Assembly (NCBI RefSeq): GCF_900106855.1
Contig: NZ_FNWI01000004.1
Coordinates: 2,215,304 to 2,279,303 of the forward strand
Direction of reading: 5' to 3'
Origin: Varibaculum massiliense
GTDB lineage: Bacteria > Actinomycetota > Actinomycetes > Actinomycetales > Actinomycetaceae
Length of the DNA: 64,000 bases
Shown here: one piece after another, positions 55,125 through 61,019 of the stretch
Position numbering within the stretch: the first letter of the stretch is position 1
Layout: the number at the start of each line of letters is the position of its first letter
Translations under genes and position numbers: made by a program
Notes under the pieces: model-generated
Seen by the model: the letters and a program-made list of their open reading frames with translations, nothing else
Database searches by the model: none
What the model was told of the DNA's origin: nothing

Positions 55125-55372
55125 AAAAGGAGTAAAAAATATGCGGCAAGGTATTCTTAAATAAAACTATAATCAAATAGTGGGAACAAAGGATTATGAT
55201 AGTCCCTTTTGTAGGGGCTTAGTTTTTTGTACCCAATTTAAGAATACTTTTGCCTTATCAATTTTGACATATCCCCAAAAACAGCACTCACAAACAGGTG
55301 TATGCTGTATATGTGTATGTCCGCAAATTATCATCCCCAGCGGTAAAAGTATTTTACTGCTGGGGATTTTTA
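55125..55372 (+). promoter_or_regulatory. tet(W) attenuator: leader peptide, alternative pairing and terminator
   Basis: A ribosome site AAAAGGAG precedes ATG at 55141, encoding MRQGILK and stop (55141-55164). Its codons GTATTCTTAAA (55151-55161) are perfectly complementary to TTTAAGAATAC (55237-55247). A strong terminator hairpin follows at 55335-55365 with TTTTT. This is the layout of tet(M)-type transcriptional attenuation, in which drug-slowed ribosomes on the leader favour read-through into the resistance gene. The comparison with tet(M) is from memory. Confidence 0.75.
55335..55370 (+). terminator. Intrinsic terminator in the tet(W) leader
   Basis: CCCCAGC at 55335 pairs with GCTGGGG ending at 55365, with the stem continuing through GGTAAAA/TTTTACT and a very small loop, followed by TTTTT. 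It lies about 40 bp upstream of the tet(W) ATG. Confidence 0.85.
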
Positions 55373-55405
55373 TGCCCTTCGGGGCAGTAAAGGGAGGACA
55401 ATCAC

Positions 55406-57325
55406 ATGAAAATAATCAATATTGGAATTCTTGCCCATGTAGACGCTGGAAAGACGACCTTGACGGAGAGCCTGCTATATGCCAGCGGAGCCATTTCAGA
55501 ACCGGGGAGCGTCGAAAAAGGGACAACGAGGACGGACACCATGTTTTTGGAGCGGCAGCGTGGGATTACCATTCAAGCGGCAGTCACTTCCTTCCAGTGG
55601 CACAGATGTAAAGTCAACATTGTGGATACGCCCGGCCACATGGATTTTTTGGCGGAGGTGTACCGCTCTTTGGCTGTTTTAGATGGGGCCATCTTGGTGA
55701 TCTCCGCTAAAGATGGCGTGCAGGCCCAGACCCGTATTCTGTTCCATGCCCTGCGGAAAATGAACATTCCCACCGTTATCTTTATCAACAAGATCGACCA
55801 GGCTGGCGTTGATTTGCAGAGCGTGGTTCAGTCTGTTCGGGATAAGCTCTCCGCCGATATTATCATCAAGCAGACGGTGTCGCTGTCCCCGGAAATAGTC
55901 CTGGAGGAAAATACCGACATAGAAGCATGGGATGCGGTCATCGAAAATAACGATAAATTATTGGAAAAGTATATCGCAGGAGAACCAATCAGCCGGGAAA
56001 AACTTGTGCGGGAGGAACAGCGGCGGGTTCAAGACGCCTCCCTGTTCCCGGTCTATTATGGCAGCGCCAAAAAGGGCCTTGGCATTCAACCGTTGATGGA
56101 TGCGGTGACAGGGCTGTTCCAACCGATTGGGGAACAGGGGAGCGCCGCCCTATGCGGCAGCGTTTTCAAGGTGGAGTATACAGATTGCGGCCAGCGGCGT
56201 GTCTATCTACGGCTATACAGCGGAACGCTGCGCCTGCGGGATACGGTGGCCCTGGCCGGGAGAGAAAAGCTGAAAATCACAGAGATGCGTATTCCATCCA
56301 AAGGGGAAATTGTTCGGACAGACACCGCTTATCCGGGTGAAATTGTTATCCTTCCCAGCGACAGCGTGAGGTTAAACGATGTATTAGGGGACCCAACCCG
56401 GCTCCCTCGTAAAAGGTGGCGTGAGGACCCCCTCCCCATGCTGCGGACGTCGATTGCGCCGAAAACGGCAGCGCAAAGAGAACGGCTGCTGGACGCTCTT
56501 ACGCAACTTGCGGATACTGACCCGCTTTTGCGCTGCGAGGTGGATTCCATCACCCATGAGATCATTCTTTCTTTTTTGGGCCGGGTGCAGTTGGAGGTTG
56601 TTTCCGCTTTGCTGTCGGAAAAATACAAGCTTGAAACAGTGGTAAAGGAACCCACCGTCATTTATATGGAGCGGCCGCTCAAAGCAGCCAGCCACACCAT
56701 CCATATCGAGGTGCCGCCCAACCCGTTTTGGGCATCCATCGGACTGTCTGTTACACCACTCCCGCTTGGCTCCGGTGTACAATACGAGAGCCGGGTTTCG
56801 CTGGGATACTTGAACCAGAGTTTTCAAAACGCTGTCAGGGATGGTATCCGTTACGGGCTGGAGCAGGGCTTGTTCGGCTGGAACGTAACGGACTGTAAGA
56901 TTTGCTTTGAATACGGGCTTTATTACAGTCCGGTCAGCACGCCGGCGGACTTCCGCTCATTGGCCCCGATTGTATTGGAACAGGCATTGAAGGAATCAGG
57001 GACGCAACTGCTGGAACCTTATCTCTCCTTCACCCTCTATGCGCCCCGGGAATATCTTTCCAGGGCTTATCATGATGCACCGAAATACTGTGCCACCATC
57101 GAAACGGTCCAGGTAAAAAAGGATGAAGTTGTCTTTACTGGCGAGATTCCCGCCCGCTGTATACAGGCATACCGTACTGATCAGGCCTTTTACACCAACG
57201 GGCAGAGCGTATGCCTTACAGAACTGAAAGGGTATCAGGCCGCTGTCGGCAAGCCAGTCATCCAGCCCCGCCGTCCAAACAGCCGCCTGGACAAGGTGCG
57301 CTATATGTTTCAGAAGATAATGTAA
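55406..57325 (+). CDS. tet(W): Tetracycline resistance ribosomal protection protein Tet(W)
   Basis: A 639-residue EF-G-like GTPase that dislodges tetracycline from the ribosome. G-domain motifs are [20 protein letters not shown] (P-loop), [19 protein letters not shown] (switch I), [17 protein letters not shown] and [10 protein letters not shown]. The length and overall sequence match Tet(W) closely, including [20 protein letters not shown], the domain IV loop [14 protein letters not shown] and the end [24 protein letters not shown] is well placed upstream. Codon use and GC differ from both host and island, consistent with recent spread among gut or mucosal bacteria. It lies antisense to the defence operon. 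Confidence 0.97.
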   Translation: MKIINIGILAHVDAGKTTLTESLLYASGAISEPGSVEKGTTRTDTMFLERQRGITIQAAVTSFQWHRCKVNIVDTPGHMDFLAEVYRSLAVLDGAILVISAKDGVQAQTRILFHALRKMNIPTVIFINKIDQAGVDLQSVVQSVRDKLSADIIIKQTVSLSPEIVLEENTDIEAWDAVIENNDKLLEKYIAGEPISREKLVREEQRRVQDASLFPVYYGSAKKGLGIQPLMDAVTGLFQPIGEQGSAALCGSVFKVEYTDCGQRRVYLRLYSGTLRLRDTVALAGREKLKITEMRIPSKGEIVRTDTAYPGEIVILPSDSVRLNDVLGDPTRLPRKRWREDPLPMLRTSIAPKTAAQRERLLDALTQLADTDPLLRCEVDSITHEIILSFLGRVQLEVVSALLSEKYKLETVVKEPTVIYMERPLKAASHTIHIEVPPNPFWASIGLSVTPLPLGSGVQYESRVSLGYLNQSFQNAVRDGIRYGLEQGLFGWNVTDCKICFEYGLYYSPVSTPADFRSLAPIVLEQALKESGTQLLEPYLSFTLYAPREYLSRAYHDAPKYCATIETVQVKKDEVVFTGEIPARCIQAYRTDQAFYTNGQSVCLTELKGYQAAVGKPVIQPRRPNSRLDKVRYMFQKIM

Positions 57326-57406
57326 CGTCTTGCGCAATGCAAGCGTTCATTGCTGGCTATTGCGAAATATCATTGATAAAATCAGTATCAGAGAGGAGAA
57401 ACTATT

Positions 57407-57500
57407 TTGAACCAGGAACAGACGAATATTACAACAGGAAAGCAAATACGTCATCTGCGAACACAATTGGGAATGACACAGGAAGAACTAGCCGGGGTAT
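57407..57500 (+). pseudogene. Truncated XRE-type HTH gene downstream of tet(W)
   Basis: A TTG start at 57407 with GAGGAG upstream begins MNQEQTNITTGKQIRHLRTQ followed by LGMTQEELAG, the first two helices of an XRE/HTH_3 domain. Similarity stops near 57500, where the sequence changes into recombinase coding in another frame. The frame runs on as nonsense to 57643. This is a breakpoint between two unrelated fragments. Confidence 0.65.
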
Positions 57501-58158
57501 GCTGTTCTGCGCCGACTGCGGCCATGTGCTGTATCAGCAGCGGTATCAGAACAAGAACCGCAAGCAGGACTGTTATATCTGCGGCAGCTACAAGAAGCGT
57601 ACCCGTGACTGTACGGCACACTTTATCCGCACCGACCTTTTGACGGCGGGCGTGCTTTCCAATCTCCGGCAAGTGACGGAATACGCCGCCAGGCATGAGA
57701 GCCGCTTTGTAAAGCTGCTCATCCAGCAGAACGAAATCGGCGGCAAGAGAAAGACCGCCGCAGCCACGAAGCAGCTTGAACAGGCCCAGACACGCATTGC
57801 CGAAGTGAACCGCATTATCAAGCGGCTGTATGAGGACAATGTAAGCGGCAAAATCAGCGACGAGCGTTTCATGGAGCTGTCGGCGGACTATGAGCAGGAG
57901 CAGCGGGAACTGAAAGACCGGGCTGCCGCTTTGCAGGAGGAACTTTCCAAGTCGCAGGCCGCCACCGTCAACGCCGAGAAATTCATGGGGATTGTGAGAA
58001 AGCACCTTGCTTTTGAAGAATTGACCCCCACCCTCTTGCGGGAAATGATTGAGAAAATCGTCGTGCATGAGTGCAGCTATGACGAGAACGGCACCCGCAG
58101 GCAGGACATTGAGATTTATTACAGCTTTGTCGGCAAGATAGACTTGCCGGAAGCCTAA
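57500..58158 (+). pseudogene. C-terminal fragment of a large serine recombinase
   Basis: From about 57500 the plus frame reads RGMLFCADCGHVLYQQRY, then CYICGSYKKRTRDCTAHFIR: a recombinase zinc beta-ribbon. A coiled coil follows (TKQLEQAQTRIAEVNRIIKRLYEDNVSGKISDERF) and the DUF4368-like end RQDIEIYYSFVGKID. These are the last ~220 residues of the ~530-residue site-specific recombinases of Tn4451/Tn5397-like elements. The catalytic serine domain and DNA-binding part are missing, so it cannot recombine DNA. Confidence 0.82.
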
Positions 58159-58165
58159 CGCCTGA

Positions 58166-58197
58166 CCTATCCGACACAGCCCTAAGTGCCGGATAGG
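58166..58197 (+). terminator. Possible terminator after the recombinase fragment
   Basis: CCTATCCG (58166-58173) pairs with CGGATAGG (58190-58197); a run of seven T follows about ten bases later. Confidence 0.4.
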
Positions 58198-58239
58198 AAC
58201 GGCAAAATTTTTTACACTTCTATTACTTCTTTATCGCAC

Positions 58240-59447
58240 ATTAGCAGATTCGCAAGGGTTATCAGGCGCTGAAGTAGTTTCGTCGGTTTCGGTCCATCGA
58301 AATAGCCCTTTCCGTCAAATAGAGATACGAGCTCCTTGGCGCCTTCCTGGCTGTGACCCACTTCTTTGTAAAACATGATTGAAGTTGGAGCCATTCCATC
58401 ATATTTGAGCTCTGTTAGGAAACGCTTGATGCAAGGGACGCTGTCGCCGTTTGGGCCAAACCAAATGCGGTTATCCTGGAGTCTCTCGCGAAACGCGTTT
58501 CGCGAGAGCCTCCAGCAGCGTCCTGCTGGAGGCTCTACAACACGCCCCGAGGGCGTTGTGATTGGATAGTCGGAATCTGGGCTGTAAGTCTTTACACTGA
58601 GGTCGCTTGGCTTCCAAACGCCTCGAGGGTCGTTGTCTGGATTCTTGTAGCGGGCGTTTGCCTCGTCTGTTCTCGGCAGGCGTCCAATCACAAAGCGCTC
58701 AATGGATTTGGCGTATACGAGAACATAATCATGGCTATTTGAAACGTATTTGGCGTCATTCTTGGGCGAGTAAGCTCGTTCCCAGATTAGCTGAGAAACG
58801 AAATTTGCCTCTCCGAACACCTCGTCACAGAGGATGCGCAAATTGCGGTCTTCGTTATCGTCAATCGAAATGAAAATGACGCCATCGTCGGTTAGGAGCT
58901 CTCGAGCCAGTCTCAACCTAGGGTACATCATCGAGCACCAGTCGCTATGGTAGCGGCCACTTGTGTCGGCGTTGGACTGGCCGGCGAGTCCCGCCTGCTC
59001 CTTATAGTTATCGACAGAGTTGCCGAAATTGTCCTTGTAGACAAAGTCGTGACCCGTGTTGTAGGGTGGGTCGATGTAGATCATCTTGACCTTGCCGTGG
59101 TAGCCGCGCTGTAGGAGCTTCAGCACCTCGAGATTGTCGCCTTCGATATAAATGTTGTCCGAGTCGAAGGACCCATCCTCTCCATCGCGGCTGCGGCTTT
59201 TCTCGATACGGGGACGCAAAGTAGCAGTGCTGGACATCTGCGACTGGCGGATGGCATCGGCCTTGCCGGGCCACGTGAACGCATAGCGCTCCAGGCCCTC
59301 GTCTACCTCGTCGCCAAGCTCCAGCCGCAGTTTGTCGAAGTCGATTCCGCTCTCGGAGAACACTTCGGGCATCAGCTCCTTGAGCTTATTCAGGCGGTCG
59401 TCAATAAGACTCTCCGATTCAAGAGTCATCTTTTCTATCTCGCCCAT
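58240..59447 (-). pseudogene. mod: 5' part of type III DNA methyltransferase gene mod
   Basis: The start at 59447 has AGGAGGAG upstream. The N-terminus (LESESLIDDRLNKLKELMPE; DKLRLELGDEVDEGLERYAF) is typical of type III Mod. The catalytic motif IV, YIDPPYNTGHDFVYKDNFGN, has DPPY at residues 126-129. A target-recognition region follows, with GRVVEPPAGRCWRLS and DNRIWFGPNGDSVP, then GPKPTKLLQRLITLAN, after which similarity ends. The frame closes in foreign sequence at 58212. The SAM-binding motif I is 3.5 kb away in the other fragment, so neither product alone should methylate DNA. Confidence 0.88.
58483..58535. repeat. Two adjacent perfect inverted repeats inside mod
   Basis: 58483-58508 is a perfect 26-bp palindrome centred between 58495 and 58496. 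Next to it, 58506-58518 pairs with 58523-58535 (13 bp, 4-base loop). Both lie in the coding region for GRVVEPPAGRCWRLSRNAFRE, a conserved stretch of Mod, so they do not disturb the reading frame. Confidence 0.7.
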
Positions 59448-59458
59448 GAGGTCTCCTC

Positions 59459-60253
59459 CTAGGAAAGTTGAGATTTGATTAGTTGAACTATGTAGGGCAT
59501 GGCGGCAATAAAAACGTCGGTGCCCTTGCCGGCAAGCCAGCTCAGGAGTTTGTCAAGCTTGCTGCCCCGTTTGCTTTTATCTTTTGTGTTGAGATCGCCC
59601 ATCATCCCTTTGAGCAGCGTCTTCTCGTCATCGGAAAGCGTTGTCTCTGGCAATTTGTCAATCTGTTCAAAGGTTGCCTCTAACGTGACCTGTACGTTGC
59701 TCGTGGCGGATGCCGTGAGGCTGACGCTAGCGCCCTGCGCTTCGGCGATTTTCAGCTTACGGAGCTCCTCATCACGGAAATGCTTCAGTTTGTCGATACG
59801 TAGTTGCGTCTGTTCATCGTTGAAATCATTGCGATTGGAAGACCCATAGGAATAGGAGGCTAGTCCGTCCGTGTAGGAGTCGTAGCCCCTCGCGTTTGCG
59901 TAGACGTAGTCGATTGAGTCGTATACGGCTTTGAGCTCGTCGTCTTTCACGCCCTCTTCAAGAGCTTGCTCCAGTCTCCTGATATGCTGCGTTATAGTTG
60001 CGCAGAATGCGGCACCGAACGCTTTGTCGTCTGAGTCTTCCCGCTTTAGGCGCAGCTTCTGGAGAATCATCCCTAGGTCGCTTTTCGAGTAGCGAAATGA
60101 GCTTGAGGAATTGATATATTTTAAAGCCTCGGGGTTAGTGTAGTCGAGGTCGAAGACCTGCATGATTTCACGGCAGAGCGCATCAACATCCTCATCTGCA
60201 GCATCACTCAAAAGGCGCGCCGCTCGCAAAATATACTCATCTAGAACGGCCAT
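59459..60253 (-). CDS. Unrecognised 264-aa protein in the defence operon
   Basis: I do not recognise this family. It begins MAVLDEYILRAARLLSDAADE, is mostly helical and charged, and has a Tyr/Ser/Gly-rich patch (YVYANARGYDSYTDGLASYSYGSSNRNDFND, about 114-144). The C-terminal 30 residues (LLSWLAGKGTDVFIAAMPYIVQLIKSQLS) are amphipathic to hydrophobic and might contact membrane or a partner. The ATG overlaps the DUF4391 gene end by 17 bp, and its stop is 11 bases before the mod start, so it belongs to the operon. No nuclease or NTPase motif is visible. Confidence 0.75.
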   Translation of the reverse strand: MAVLDEYILRAARLLSDAADEDVDALCREIMQVFDLDYTNPEALKYINSSSSFRYSKSDLGMILQKLRLKREDSDDKAFGAAFCATITQHIRRLEQALEEGVKDDELKAVYDSIDYVYANARGYDSYTDGLASYSYGSSNRNDFNDEQTQLRIDKLKHFRDEELRKLKIAEAQGASVSLTASATSNVQVTLEATFEQIDKLPETTLSDDEKTLLKGMMGDLNTKDKSKRGSKLDKLLSWLAGKGTDVFIAAMPYIVQLIKSQLS

Positions 60254-61019
60254 TGCAGATCTCCTTTATCTCATCGGCGACCGCCCTCAGGCGTCGCTCC
60301 TCTTCCTTCATTTCCATCCTCAGCTTCGCGGACTCGTTGAGCGTTATGTCCTTCGACCGCCGCTGCTCCTTCAGCCGCTTGACGGAGGCTCCCATCTCAT
60401 CGTAGCGCGACGTGAGGGCGATCAGCTTTTCCCGGTCTCGAGCGGGGCATACGGGGTAGAACCCCAGGCCGCCAATCGCGCGGGACAGCGCTACGGTGCG
60501 CGACAGGTCGACCAGGTACTCCCAGAGGTCGCCCTGCGAGAGCCGCCCGAATGCCAGCGCGCCTAGGAAGTCCGCGTATTCTGAACGGCCAGGATCGAAC
60601 GCGCCCGTCGACTCGACTCGGTCGACGACCGTCGCGCCCTGCTCGGCCTGGCTCCTCCGCGTGAGGGCGACCGATATGCACGCGCAGCCGCCCGCCTCGA
60701 CCAGGAGCACCGTCGGGTTCGGGAAGCACTTGTGCACGAGCTCCGCCACCTCGGCCACCGCCATGGTCCCGGCTGTCATCTCGCAACGGAGGAAGACGAC
60801 GCTCTGCACGTTGCGCTCGTCGTCCTCGTACGGCGGGATGCGCGTCGTGGACTTCTGGACCGTGGCGAAGTGCTCGAGGCGCGCGACCTTGTCGAGCCTC
60901 TTCTGCTCGGTCTTGGTGAGCATGGCCTGCTTGACGAGCACCGTCTTGGGAATGCGGCGGCATCCCGCGAGCGCCGCTTCGGGCAGGCGCAGGATTCCGT
61001 TCCAGTCGATGCCGCTCAT
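60237..61019 (-). CDS. DUF4391 family protein
   Basis: The start at 61019 (MSGIDWNGILRLPEAALAGCRRIPKTVLVKQAML) overlaps the helicase stop codon as ATGA. Family-like features are the N-terminal IPK(T)xLVKQ, TKTEQKRLDKVARLEHFATVQKSTTRIPPYED, EVAELVHKCFPNPTVLL and a C-terminal coiled coil (KRLKEQRRSKDITLNESAKLRMEMKEEERRLRAVADEI). DUF4391 proteins are usually found beside PLD/SNF2-like helicases and type III methyltransferases, as here. Activity unknown. Confidence 0.82.
   Translation of the reverse strand: MSGIDWNGILRLPEAALAGCRRIPKTVLVKQAMLTKTEQKRLDKVARLEHFATVQKSTTRIPPYEDDERNVQSVVFLRCEMTAGTMAVAEVAELVHKCFPNPTVLLVEAGGCACISVALTRRSQAEQGATVVDRVESTGAFDPGRSEYADFLGALAFGRLSQGDLWEYLVDLSRTVALSRAIGGLGFYPVCPARDREKLIALTSRYDEMGASVKRLKEQRRSKDITLNESAKLRMEMKEEERRLRAVADEIKEICNGRSR

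Larger units (their letters stand above)
54750..58240 (+). mobile_element. tet(W) resistance segment inserted in mod
   Basis: About 3.5 kb of different composition separates the two halves of mod. It contains remnants of a P-loop-type gene, the tet(W) leader and gene, a truncated HTH gene and the C-terminal portion of a large serine recombinase. No complete recombinase or clear terminal repeats are seen, so it is a decayed or composite segment rather than a self-mobile transposon. I could not define an exact target duplication at the ends, which are placed within about 20 bp from loss of Mod similarity. Confidence 0.8.

Noticed and set aside
58240..59447. Phase-variable simple repeats in mod
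   Set aside because: Many type III mod genes carry tandem 4-5 bp repeats; none is present in either fragment.
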